From Molanna angustata (taxonomy: Eukaryota; Arthropoda; Insecta; Trichoptera; Molannidae), in contig OY754972.1 of NCBI GenBank assembly GCA_963576475.1, forward strand, positions 15,006,572-15,070,571: 64,000 nucleotides of DNA, read 5' to 3'. A model generated the notes under the pieces. It worked only from the letters and a program-made list of their open reading frames with translations. It was not told the origin of the DNA and ran no database searches. Made by a program: the position numbers and the translations under genes. This document shows, one piece after another, positions 11,511 to 23,203 of this stretch (positions are counted from its first letter, which is position 1; every line of letters begins with the position of its first letter).

Positions 11511-12015
11511 TCTTAATATATATAATTCTTCTGTACGTATGTATGTCACTGAACTCCTAAACGACTCGAGCGATTTTGATGCAATTCTTTGTGTGTGTTT
11601 GACTGGGTCCCTGGATGGCTTAGATTCACAAATTACTTTTGCAATACGAAATGCAAATTAGAAGTTCCATTAGTATCTTTTTATTATATGTCTGTACGTG
11701 TGTATGTCACTGAACTCCTAAATGGCTAGACCGATTTTGATGAATTGTACCGTAACAGGCAAAATAACATCTTACATATTTCACCACCAATTCTGACTGT
11801 TGCCCTTTTATACTTTGGCGAGATTGATGTGTGAGTATACACGCATGTATCGCGCTTACTTCTTTAAGGTAATGCGCCCCCGCATTTCTTCCGGTGGGTG
11901 CCCCACATTGTGGCGCATGCTGTGATGGTGTGTGGGGTTATTTTTATGTTTGCCGAACTACCAAATAGCAGTCAAGCCAACGTTCGGGCAGGACAACGTC
12001 TATCGAGTCAGCTAG
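11511..12015 (+). mobile_element. Non-autonomous Helitron (~505 bp)
   Basis: Begins A|TCTTAATATATATAATTCTT and ends ...GAGTCAGCTAG|T, the canonical Helitron termini with insertion between A and T. The 5' part holds two versions of a block reading GTATGTCACTGAACTCCTAA ... CGATTTTGATG (11541 and 11703), a hallmark of lepidopteran Helitrons as I know them. A GC-rich segment (CCGGTGGGTGCCCCACATTG) lies in the second half. No Rep/helicase coding. Confidence 0.8.
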
Positions 12016-12773
12016 TTCTATAAATATTATTAAAAAATAGATTTTGTCCGATGATTTTGATGACCATTATATACATATATATTACATCATCGAATAGTAA
12101 TATCAAGAATGTAACAGGTGTTTTATTTGTTTAGTCATTTTTAGGTAGGTACCTGTCTAAATAACGTTTGTTCAGTCGATACGTGTTTTATGTAAACGAC
12201 ATATTTCTTTGTTTTCGGAACAAAAGTATCCTCTTAAGTTATTTTATCGATCGATGAGGCTTAGTGATAATTTATTTCTTTTCAGTATCGGCATTCTGGG
12301 TTTACTTTATAATAGTGATGAGTAAAAGCAGTCTTTAGTTTTTATTGAAAATAACTTTACAAGACCTTGCCCATGGGCGCAAATATGTAACCACGAATGT
12401 AGTACTTGAGGATTAGGAGAGCTGACCCCAATAAAATGGGACAAAGGCTTGGGCAAAGAAGAAGAAGAATTTAAACAACTAACAGACTCTTCACCACCAC
12501 TGGATAATGTGCTTGATAACTTATCCAACACAAATCTGTGTTGATAATTGATAACTTATCAACAAAATTGTGGTAGTGTGTTTTCATTTTTTTTTACTTT
12601 GTGTTTTATTGTTATTGATAGATACGTGTCTTTTTTGTGTGTTCATTTAGTCATCCGATGTTGATTTGTTTATTTTTATTGTTTGTTTTTATTTTCGTTT
12701 GTACTAGATGTAAGAAATTGTATTTTTTTACATCTAAATAAAATATATAGGTACAATACAATACAATACAAAT

Positions 12774-12937
12774 CTGGGTGGCACGTCTGGTCTACCGGCG
12801 GGATCAAAACCATCGATTTTTCTCATGTCATGGATATAATTATCATATGGAGTTCTATAATATATTAAGATTTTTATAGAACTCCATAAGATAATTATAT
12901 CCATGATATGGATGATTTTGATTCGGCCGGTAGACCA
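12774..12937. mobile_element. Hairpin MITE family M2, copy 1 (right end truncated)
   Basis: Left end TGGCACGTCTGGTCTACCGG pairs with CCGGTAGACCAG at the right. The core arms ATGGAGTTCTATAA and TATAGAACTCCAT form a near-continuous hairpin. The right terminus is cut where copy 2 begins. Confidence 0.8.
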
Positions 12938-13121
12938 GGGAGGCAAGTCTGGCTAAGCGGCGACATCAAAACCCTCATGATCACCCATATCATGAATATA
13001 ATTTTCTTATAGTGTTGTATAATATCTTTATATATTATAGAACTCCATATGATAATTACATACATGATATGGGTAATCATGAGTGTTTTTATTCCAATGT
13101 TTGACGGGACTTACCCCCCTG
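12938..13121. mobile_element. Hairpin MITE family M2, copy 2
   Basis: Starts GGAGGCAAGTCTGGCTAAGC and ends ACTTACCCCCCTG. It has the same internal arms as the other copies (ACCCATATCATG ... CATGATATGGGT). It abuts copy 1 directly. More diverged at its right side. Confidence 0.75.
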
Positions 13122-13281
13122 ATGGATTAAAAGAATATAATAATAAATAGGTATATTGTTAGGTAACCATACAAACCATTAAAAATACAAGAAATTGTAA
13201 TTTTGCCACCCGTTCTCTTTATAAATGAATCATACAGGTAGAAAGCTATTACCATGAACTTTAACTATCCGATTTTTACTT

Positions 13282-13469
13282 CAGGGGGGCAAGTCTGGTC
13301 CAACCGGCGAAATCAAAACCCTCGTGATTACCCATATCATGGATATAATTATTATATGGAGTTCTATAATATCTTTAGATGTCATAGAACTCCATATGAT
13401 AATTATATCCATGATATGGGTAATCACTAGGGTTTTGATTTCGCCGATCGGACCAAACTTGCCCCCCTG
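13282..13469. mobile_element. Hairpin MITE family M2, copy 3 (best preserved)
   Basis: 188 bp, almost one continuous inverted repeat: CAGGGGGGCAAGTCTGGTCC at the left, GACCAAACTTGCCCCCCTG at the right. The inner arms are ATTACCCATATCATGGATAT and ATATCCATGATATGGGTAAT, with a loop around TCTTTAGATG. No coding. Termini starting CAGGGG are reminiscent of hAT elements, but no 8-bp target duplication is visible. Confidence 0.85.
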
Positions 13470-13562
13470 TTCGATTGCGGTTTTCAGTCATATTTTTTGC
13501 AATAACATTCATTCCTTCGTTAAATTTATTCAATTATTGACGTGATCAAACGTGATCAAAAT

Positions 13563-13614
13563 TTACCAACTTGTTACCAATCATACTTTATATGATAGGT
13601 AACAAGTTGGTAAA
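13563..13614. repeat. Short perfect hairpin, 16-bp arms
   Basis: TTACCAACTTGTTACC and GGTAACAAGTTGGTAA flank a ~20-nt loop. Directly before it lies a doubled CGTGATCAAA. Confidence 0.8.
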
Positions 13615-13746
13615 ATAACTAAGTATGGAGAAATAAAAGATTACTCGCGATATTAATGAATATATTTCAGTGAAAACTTTGAAACATAGAAAATTAATTC
13701 ACTAAATAATAAATATACAAAATTAACACGAAAGAGGAGAGATTGG

Positions 13747-13965
13747 CACTGAAGCGCGTCGTTTGGGCGTTCAGCTAAATACCCCCTAGCACCAAATTCC
13801 AGACGGGTCGATGCTCGTTGATTGGTCGCTAGGAGGCGTATGCATCCATTTGACATGGCGGTCGCTAGGCACCGTGCCGCCACACATTCATACATAATAT
13901 CACGGTATATCCCAAGATGTGAGGTAACCAGCGACGGGTGTGCGAGTGTGCATAATTTTATAAAA
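13747..13965 (+). promoter_or_regulatory. GC-richer island with CCAAT- and TATA-like boxes
   Basis: About 220 bp of clearly higher GC than its surroundings. It contains GATTGGTCGCTAGG, a second GGTCGCTAGG 35 bp later, and TTTATAAAAGG near 13957. This could be the core promoter of an unrecognised transcript or of a retroelement LTR. No open frame downstream supports a gene, so the call is weak. Confidence 0.25.
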
Positions 13966-14539
13966 GGAAGTACGACACACTCGAATTTCCCTATTATTTC
14001 AATTTTTTTATTATAATTATTACCCATTGTATTATCTCACACACATTGATGTAATTTCCGACATAAACATTAAAATACTGTATTATAACATCCTGGATGT
14101 TCTCAAAGATTCAAAGGAAAAGTTGGATAATTTGTATTTCTAAGACTTCTTTATCGTTTTTGGAATACCACGAAAAATGTGCTTTGTTAAAATTTATATT
14201 GTGAATTTCTGTATTATGGGTTTACGGTGAATATATGTATTATTAAGTAGGTATTATTATGAGGTAGGTATAATAAAGTTTCTTATTGAAACCATATCTT
14301 CAAGCCATACATTACCAAGTTATCATAAGCTACGAGAAGCCAAAGATGTTAAAAGTTTCGAGATTGGCAATGTTTGTTTTCCTTACTTTCCTGTCAGTCA
14401 GTCGTAATCCTGATGGTTCACAGACGATGATGATGATAAATGTCACATCTCCTTGGAAAGCGTATTATATACCTACCTGAATTTACAGAGGTACGATATT
14501 ATTATAATAAATTAATCTTTTTCGTGTGCTCCGTATGCC

Positions 14540-15130
14540 TGCCTTACCCTTCTTAAGGATGTCATATTATCCTGGTACCCCAGATGAGGCGAGAAAGCTT
14601 AAATGTCTTGAAGGATAACACTGCTTTCAAATTATGGAAAATCCTACCCGGCATATCTCGACCCGTCTAAGGATATCAACGGGTTGGGGTGGATATACGA
14701 GGTCTGAAACAGTCAAGCAACCGACGGTATTGCGAATCATGTGGAAACATTTCTACTAAAGATGATTTCTCAAAATATCGTACTTCGAGTTAGAATATAC
14801 AGGGTTACAGGTTTAGTCGTACAGAATATTAAAGGACGTTATTATTCAGGTCATTTCTGATGGATTTGATGGCTGTCGAAACCCTGGACCATGTGTTTTT
14901 TGAATGCCCAATACACACTGAATACGATTTGTACTGTATTCTTAATATTCCACTTCTTCTTCTTCTTCTTCAGCCCCTTTCACTCCACTGCTGGATAAAG
15001 ACCTCTTCCTGGGTTATCCACTTCTCTCTATCCTGGGCGCTCTGTTTCCACCCATGTCCCACCAGTTCGACAATATCGTCAGTCCATCTCCTCTGTGGTC
15101 TCCCTACACCTCTTCTATTATGATAGGGTC
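14540..15130. pseudogene. Non-LTR retrotransposon debris
   Basis: Two pieces. On the + strand, 14860-14960 encodes VETLDHVFFECPIHTEYDLY, the H...C tail motif after a LINE reverse transcriptase. Next, 14948-15130 (CCACTGCTGGATAAAGACCT and CCCACCAGTTCGACAATATC) matches, as I recall, the antisense of a common moth RTE/SINE segment. Both are short and broken. Confidence 0.55.
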
Positions 15131-16443
15131 AGAATTTTTAATTCTATTCAGAATCTTGGGGGTCCAACTCCACTACCAATACTCAATACTCCACTTCCAA
15201 TCAATATTTCACATCTTCTATCATTAAATTCCTTACATATTTATTTACACATAGCAAAATTTCTTCGGCTTTATGGATTCAATATATAATGCAATAACCT
15301 CTATTCTATTCAATTTTATTTTAGGCAACTTACTCTATGATGAGGATGATTTGTGCCAAAGCGAAAACAATGTATTTTTTTATAAACAATCGTTTGTTTT
15401 ACAATACAAATTTATAACATTAATAGAAATGAAATTTGAATGTTATAAATTAATATCATTGATGAACATGAATTTTGAAATTTTCATGTTCATGTACGGA
15501 GAATTTAATGAAAGAAGGTGTGAAATATTGGCAGGTAGTTGGACGTTCAAATTTGCGTATAGGTCAAATTTATGGTGTGTGAGACATTCGAAGAAACCAT
15601 AACCTCAAGTCCCAAAATAATTTTGTAACATTTTCATACTGCCAGTAATCATCCTAATGATTATTGGGTGGAATGCCATATAAGCCAATAAAAAAATATA
15701 ATATTGTTTTCTCAAAAAATAATTAATTCATACTGAAAAAAACGATTTTTTTTTATAATATATGTAGGTATATTTTTATCAAACAAATAATATCTGCGAT
15801 AGTATTTTAGTTTTTCATATTCTCTATGACGAGTTATATGAATTTGTACGAAGGCGGAGAGAATGAACAATGAACAGTGCGCACCTACGTCGTAAAACCT
15901 AGAAGATATGCGGGAATAGAACAATAAAAATATCATGTTTTATACAAAAAAATATCCCGGTTTATCTCACCAAGATATTAAATTTATTACTTCGTGTATT
16001 CAGGGATGACTTATAACACTATAAAAATTACCCTGTTTAAAAAAAAACTCAACATGGCTTCGTACCTTACCTACTGAAGATTTTTCGGTATGAAAAGATA
16101 GAATATAATCGTTCAGAAAATCAAACAATGGAAAAATAAATTATATCAATTCTATTTAAAAGTAACTGTGAGTTCCTTTGTGATGACACGTTGGACGAAA
16201 TCAAATTTTAAATAGGGGTGGGTGATAAATATTTTTGCTAAATAACTTACGTACTTAATTTGAACTATTTAAAAGTACCTTTAAAAGGTTTATAACTTGT
16301 TAATATAATTATACTAATTATAAATTTATATTGTAAACTGTTGGTTCTATAAAATCAATCAAATATAATGTAAGCAATATTTTTTTCTTATGGAAATTAT
16401 AACTAAAAACCAGTTAATCGTATGTACATAGGAATAAAACGAC

Positions 16444-16975
16444 CTCCTTAACAAGTCAGTCCATAAAGTATTCAAATATTGTATGAAAACTTTCAGCATT
16501 TTCCTGAAATGAATTTCTTAAAATATTTTTTTTTTGAATATTTTATTATGAAAACTCGATAATTATTCAATGCCATTTTATGAAAGTGATGTGTCTTTTT
16601 ACCAATTTGAAATTAAAACTTTCAATTTTTAAATTACCCGAGCTTGGCGTCACTTTGAAATATTTGAGGATTAAAAAAAATGAGAAGCACTATTCAGATA
16701 TCCTTCAAAATCTAATGGGATCTAAGCGAGTATTAGATATACATATTTACAAAATTTGAAAATAATCGAACGAGTATCTTAGTCTATAATCGATAAAGTA
16801 AAATAAACACGCCGTACATGGTACATAGCACATACACCACAGATACATTGTGATGAAACTTTCAGAATACAATCTCAGCATGATACTAGTTTATAATCTG
16901 AAATAAAATAAAAAAATACCCTTAAAATTTGCGAAATCATAACTTCTCATTGTATACCCTTGGGTTAGTGAGGAG
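16444..16975 (+). mobile_element. MITE family M1, copy 3
   Basis: Same orientation and interior as copy 1: AGTCTATAATCGATAAAGTA, AACACGCCGTACAT, CTCAGCATGATACTAGTT. The right end GGTTAGTGAGGAG is intact and the left end is degraded to CTCCTTAACAAG. Confidence 0.8.
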
Positions 16976-17366
16976 TAAAAAACCTTCTATAAAATCTGAG
17001 TGCCAAATATAATATTTTTTTTTCAACAATTAACTTTAACAAAATACAATTTTATATGTAGGTAATGTGTTAATAAATTATCCAATTTATATGTTTGGTT
17101 ATAATTATTTTTATATTTACACTACCTACAGTACAAGAAGGATATAACTAAATCAAATCAGTTGCGTGTTCGTTTCAAGATCTACATTTTGAATTTATTA
17201 TCACAATGTGATATCATTCCAATATAAATTAAAATTGATTATACGTTAAATAAAATGAAAGAGTTGGGACTCCAATATTGCTGGTTTATTTGATTTTACA
17301 AATTTTCATACCAGTCTGAAAAGGTTGCCATGTAACATTACTACACAATCATAGCCTGGATGATAT

Positions 17367-17463
17367 TAGTATGTTTATTTATTCTTTTTGCACACATTAT
17401 GTACATAATAAGTTTACAATGGCGGGTTTATTGCCATAATGAATATCTTCGAACCAATCATAT
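17367..17463 (-). repeat. Retroelement 3'-tail fragment, antisense
   Basis: TTTATTTATTC, TGTACATAATA, GGCGGGTTTATTGCCATAAT and CTTCGAACCAATCAT follow the antisense order of the tail family seen inserted at 53074-53172 and at 49128. Confidence 0.45.
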
Positions 17464-18608
17464 CCATTTGGTGAGGTTAATTGATCATATGATATATACC
17501 AATTTATCTTAAAAAAATAATAGAATTAATTTACATCAAAACTGATAAGATATACAATCAGGAAGTAACAAAACTGAAAATAAACTCGAATACAACTATA
17601 TTGGTTTTATTTTGCCAGGATGGGTTTCATATTCGAATGATACGATCACTATGATCAACATAAATTAAACTTCACAATAAGATCTTCAAGACAAAAAGTG
17701 TGGAAGATCTTCATGTTACACTTTCAAACTTATATGTTTAAAATATCGAAATGTAATATGGAGAAAATAATGTACTTTAACGGATTTCAGAAATCTGATT
17801 CCGGCTGTCACAAAGTTGATAAGTGGACGAATAGGAAAAGATTAATAGAATATGGTATGTTGTTTTTGAAACTACCGTTTTGAAAAATACTTGATCCGGC
17901 AGTGAGATGTGGAAATGCGATATTTCACACCATGGAGAATACAATGAGTTCTTCTATCAACATGGAAAAAACGATACGAATATAATTTATTTCAAGGAAA
18001 TGAGATTGCGATAAGTTTCGACATCTGAACGTCTGCGCGAATAAAGATAATGTAACCTATAGGAAGTTGCAAAACGATTATTTTTAAATAATGTAAATTA
18101 TAAAAAGTACCTTTAATAACTATTTAAAAAAAAATTTAAAGTAACAATCTAGTAATTTTCTTCGTATTAATGCGCCCACGACATCCCTTACTGGGTTGGT
18201 GTTTCGCGAAAATGGTATATTCTGAAGTATTTTTTTTTCTCCTCTCTTCTAGCATTTCCTTTTCATTGGATTGGTAGACTTATTTGCGAATATCTTGATA
18301 AATCACGTGCGCAGCACATGCAGACACCATAAACAAGTGATAGTCGAAATACTAATTGGCTTAAAACTAATAGGTGTTCATTGGTGAAATCTGGATTGTT
18401 ATAACAAACTTCCATCGATTTAAATGTGCTCGAAGTATCAAACTTTCCATGATGAGCATGTTCTTGTTTATCTAAGTAGTTTGTTGTTGTTCTCATATCA
18501 TGACGATCTTAATTATTTTATAGTCGCTATAAAGCTGTCTGTAAATGATAAGTAAATTACGTTTTCATGGAGATTTAGAGTTGTTACTTTGGGAAGCTTC
18601 GAAAGTAT

Positions 18609-18833
18609 AAATTGGGTTGTTCAGAAAGTGAATGATGTCTATAAATTGGGTTGTTCACGTGATAGCGAACGGTCGAATTCTCTAAATGAAATCTTCCAGT
18701 AGTGTTGTTCCTTTTTTGTCTTCGTTGGTTTAGATTGGCCTTCTAGAATGTGATGCACTTCAATATCAAAATTACGGGAACAAAATTCTGTAAACCAATT
18801 TTGGCACTTGTGTTGTGTCAATACATTCTTCAA
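18609..18833 (-). pseudogene. Internally deleted mariner transposase with TIR-like end
   Basis: The minus-strand frame 18639-18833 (64 codons) reads CQNWFTEFCSRNFDIEV, then EGQSKPTKTKKEQ. This matches the second helix-turn-helix and GRP-like hinge at the N-terminus of mariner transposases. The frame then runs out. Immediately after lies TTGGGTTGTTCAGAAAGT (18613-18630), which resembles a mariner terminal inverted repeat. An 18-bp piece, TATAAATTGGGTTGTTCA, is doubled here. The catalytic D,D34D part is missing, so the copy is dead. Confidence 0.65.
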
Positions 18834-19069
18834 TAAAGAGTATATATATTTTTTTCTTATTTTGACTGCTTTTCGTAAGTCTTAGAGTCTAAGAGTTAAA
18901 TATGTCGAAGATGCTTCATTCAACTTTCCATAATTTTTCAGAGCATCGAAAATTACTAATGCGTAAAATCAAGTCACAATCGTAAATATTAAATCACATT
19001 GTGGCTTCAGCGTAAATTTAGCCGCGCAAAAAGGTCTTGTTTTCAAAAATTAAATCATTGATTTATGTT

Positions 19070-19186
19070 CCACAAATACTAATATATGTATCAACATGTG
19101 TTAAAATTTTCAATAATTTGGATTTATGGGTTTATAGTTTGATTCTTATTCTTCAACTATACAGACTATCGCTATCGACAGTTGGA
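19070..19186 (+). mobile_element. Rolling-circle family H1, 3' fragment
   Basis: From CAACATGTGTTAAAATTTTC to ATCGCTATCGACAGTTGGA it equals the 3' part of the H1 elements at 22210-28354, but without the final stem-loop and CTAG. A 20-bp direct repeat CACAAATACTAATATATGTA brackets it (19071 and 19200). Confidence 0.65.
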
Positions 19187-22100
19187 TATCGCTATCGACC
19201 ACAAATACTAATATATGTAAGAGTCGATCGTTTCGGCTATTTAAATTGCAATGTTTCTTAAAAATTACACATCTGAGAGAGATACAAAGACGCACCTTGT
19301 CGTGAAAATATTTGAGAAATGTTAAATGATAACATTGATATTTCTTGTGTCGTATTCACAAACTAACGAATCCAAATGCCCAGATACGGACGACATAATA
19401 CGATATCAACATTAAGAAAATGAAAATAATTATTGAATTAATAACAACTACACATTTGATAAAGAAACATATTTAAAAATTTTGCATACAAATAGCCAAA
19501 AATTAAAATGAGACATTTTGGAAGCCTTTGAAATTACGAAAGAAATGAATATAAGTGAAAACATTAAAAACCAAATAAATTTAAGTAACTCACCACTAAT
19601 TCATGTATTTCCGCTTGGAAATATATCAGCAAATTCTAATTCTGCCCATCCTCGCCATCACAGTACCTTTAGTTTCGATAAGTCACACAGTCGTTAGTGC
19701 GTACACACATTCCAATTTAGTAGGTACAAGTTTGTTCGGAGGACGAAGCGGTTAGCCTCGAAAACGTTCGATCTCAAACAATTAAACTCGTAGTTAGTAC
19801 AATTTATCGTATAAATTTTTATTTATTTAGAAAATAATTAAGATGTGGATATTGAGATGACTTTCCGAACATCCTAATATTGTTATTGCTATGTTATGTT
19901 TGCTACGATTGCAAAACTAAATAGAATATACTCACTTATACATAATGTATATACACATTGTATATAATATCAGAGACAACCAAGTACATACAGAGTGAAG
20001 ATTCTCATCCTTTTGATACAGCTTACTATCCAAGTTATCATTTTATGACTTTGATATTATTTCCTAAAACTTTAAATTTGGTAGGTACCAACCGCTATCT
20101 ACCTCTGTCTAAGTTTTCTCAGAGTTTATACTAAACTTAATACCTACACATGTTTATAACCTATCTTACAAAAAGCAGGTATGTATGTACAGTACATAAT
20201 ATGTAGGCACATATATACATACATACATTATCTGTATAGAGGCTGTTGTCAACTTATATAGACAGGTTATCACAAGTGTTGGTCATAATACATTATCCGG
20301 AAATTCAGTGACAAATAATTTTAAATTAACTGATTGAATTTTAAAATCAATCTTGCTTTTAAACAACACATTCATCTCTGTATTATTTTTTATTACTTTC
20401 TTATTTTCGGTTTTTTGTATAGTAGGTACCTATATTTTTGTATACTCTATTACAATAAGTTGATGTGTGTTGTTTTCAATAACTGCTACTGAGCATATTG
20501 GAACTATGGTGGTGGAGAATATATATTATTAAATTCATTTTTTTTGAAAAGACGAAAAAAATATTTGTATTTTATGAATAAAATCATGAAATACATTGAG
20601 CGTAAAATATTTTGTGTCACTTAAATATTTACGAATCCACAAAAAACACTTTGTTTTACATTTATAAAATATTTGTATATTTTTCTCATTTGTCGTATTG
20701 TTATAATATTTCTAATGTCGTCTTTAAGGTGTGTGGGAGGACATTTAAAATAGTTATTTTGTGTCATTGTAGGTATTATTAGACATAAAGTATTTCGGCA
20801 ATATAAATTATATTCTAAGAAGGAAAAATCATTACAGCGATCATCTCCCAAAATTGTGTGGGGGTTTTGATTTCGGGAGCGAGTTTGAGACCACAGCATA
20901 ATCTTAAATCATAATATCGTCACAAATCAAAATAACGCGATCATTTCCAAGACACCCACGGAATATCCAAACAGTTCGTGGTCACCTAACGTGCTGGGCC
21001 CTCGTTTCCTTATTCCAGACTTTGCCATAAGCACGTAATTAAATTTTGATAAAGGTTACATTTTCGGGATACTTTGGTACGTACCATATCGTATATTATC
21101 CCTTACAAACTAGGTACGGTTCCCGTGACATTAATGAGAGATGCCAGACTATGGGATACGGACCCAGTTCTGGACGTCCGTATTTATTTTTTTCCGGCTT
21201 GGTGATTTCAGGATGTACGATGGCTGTTTTAATAAAACTTTTCACACTTCTTGTTCGTTGTACGCAATAACCATGAAAATATATCTTCGTGTCGTTATGG
21301 TTTTGTTTTGTTTTGTTTTTCTATACCCATCTATTTAGGCTGGGTTTGTACCAAGGTGCAGTCTCCCACCTAAAGTGTTTCCTTATTTTCTTCAGCCAAG
21401 AGCACACGTAGGTACAATGATTTGTTGGACGCATTTATTCGTACGATGTAAAATCTTTAAGTTTTTGTATATTTTTAATCCATTAACGACGTTATGTTTT
21501 AAGAAATGTTTCATTGAAATTATAATTTATGGTGGCTTTGTGATAAATATTTGATTCTTATTATGTTTTGACAAGATGATTGAACAAAAATTGGTTATTT
21601 ATTTCAGTAAAATTTATAAAATTAGTTTTTACCGGCGACTGTATAAAGAAGTTATTTGCAGCCATCACAGCCCTGCCACTTGCAGCAAGGAGGTCCTCCT
21701 CATTACAAGGCTACCATATATTATGATTTGTATCACCTGTTTTCGCACTCTTGTAATAAACGATAAAAATGTGCATCAACGCTAGTAATAAATATAAATT
21801 TATTATTTAAAGATGTAGGTAATTATTAATCACTATTATAAAGTTTAATAAAATTCATTGGTAGGTATATTGAATTTGATTTGATGATTAAATAATTTTC
21901 CATTTACCATTGTGAAAAAAAATAATCACCATTTACATTTCAAAATCATCATTCAATTATTTTTGAAGTTATTGTCTTGGATACCTATAATAATAATGAA
22001 ATGATCATACGAATATATATAGGTATTGACATATAAGTTCTATACATAGATTAATTTTTAAGAAAATATACATAGATTAATCTTCTAAAAGTATTAATTA

Positions 22101-22209
22101 AAGTAAAGCCATTTTTTGTTACAATTCGACGTTGTCAAAAATAGGATTTGAATTTCGAGTTAGAAGAGCAGGTTAGAAAAAAAAATATTCTACAATTTAA
22201 ATAAATAAA

Positions 22210-23203
22210 CTAGTTGCATGTAACACATGAGATCCAACTGTCGATAGCGATAGTATGTATAGTTGAAGAATAAGAATCAAACTATAAACCCATAAATCCA
22301 AATTATTGAAAATTTTAACACATGTTGGTACATATGTATGTCAAGATAGGACAGTATGGAGGTCAGTCCTGTTTTCCTACCCGGAGTATGAAAACAGCAT
22401 GATGTTTCTGTATGTATGTTTGGAGATTAAGTACCTATCAAACTATTAAGTCTTCTTACATATTGTGTATAGGCGACTGCCATACAAATTGTATTAGGCA
22501 ATGTCGTCACTAAATTCAATTTTTATAAAAATTGTTAAAAAAAAATTGAGATGTACTTCTACAATGTTAATATTTTTAATAGAAAATTAAATCAGGTATC
22601 TGGTTGGGGTGTTTCGGTTTTTTCGATATTTTTAAAAAAATTGGAAATATAGGCAGTTAAACTCATAAATTTATCATAAAAAAATATTTTTCTTAATAAA
22701 TGTTTGAGAAATTCTGGAATTTTTTTGAAAAAACAAATTTAAGATTTTATATTTGTCTATATTTGTACCAATTTTCAGCGTTCTAGCTTTTATGGTTTCT
22801 GAGATATATGGAAAAATAAAGTAAAAATTCAAAAGTTGATAACCCCTGACTTAAACAAAAATTCAAAATTCTGAGTATAAAAGTTTGTAGGCCTGTAACT
22901 GTTTATATATTCTGAAATTTTGGGCTTTGTAAATTGAGCGGATCAAAAGTTATAAGGGGGGGGGTACACACACACACACAGACACACACACACAGACACA
23001 TGAAATGTTCTACTCCGAATTCTGAGTAAATCCGTGTATGGAACATATATGCTGCGAAGCCTCTAAGTTGGTGTTTTTTGACTTCAAAGTTGGAAAAGCC
23101 GTGAAATAAGTAGACCTCTGCATACAATTCTCGCGTATCCTGGCTTGAAACATTGTCGATATGTTAAGAGGACAAAGTTCTCCTGAACAAATCGACAGTT
23201 GGA
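22210..23203 (-). mobile_element. Helitron/HINE-like rolling-circle element H1, copy 1
   Basis: In element orientation it starts A|TCCAACTGTCGAT and ends with a CATGT-GTT-ACATG stem-loop, CAA and CTAG|T. A second CGACAGTTGGA near the 3' end makes an asymmetric inverted repeat with the 5' terminus. A (CA)n tract lies in the 5' half (22970-23000). Length 994 bp, no coding. The architecture of subterminal inverted repeats, central microsatellite and 3' stem-loop recalls DINE-1/HINE elements, while the A-T target and CTAG end are those of canonical Helitrons. Confidence 0.8.

Noticed and set aside
13653..14027. 124-codon minus-strand frame
   Set aside because: No recognisable domain; half of it lies in AT-rich repeat sequence. 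Kept only as a GC-rich island.
20621..21338. Frames at 20621-20899 (minus) and 21046-21338 (plus) as exons
   Set aside because: No domain recognised and no splice-site pair that gives a sensible product.
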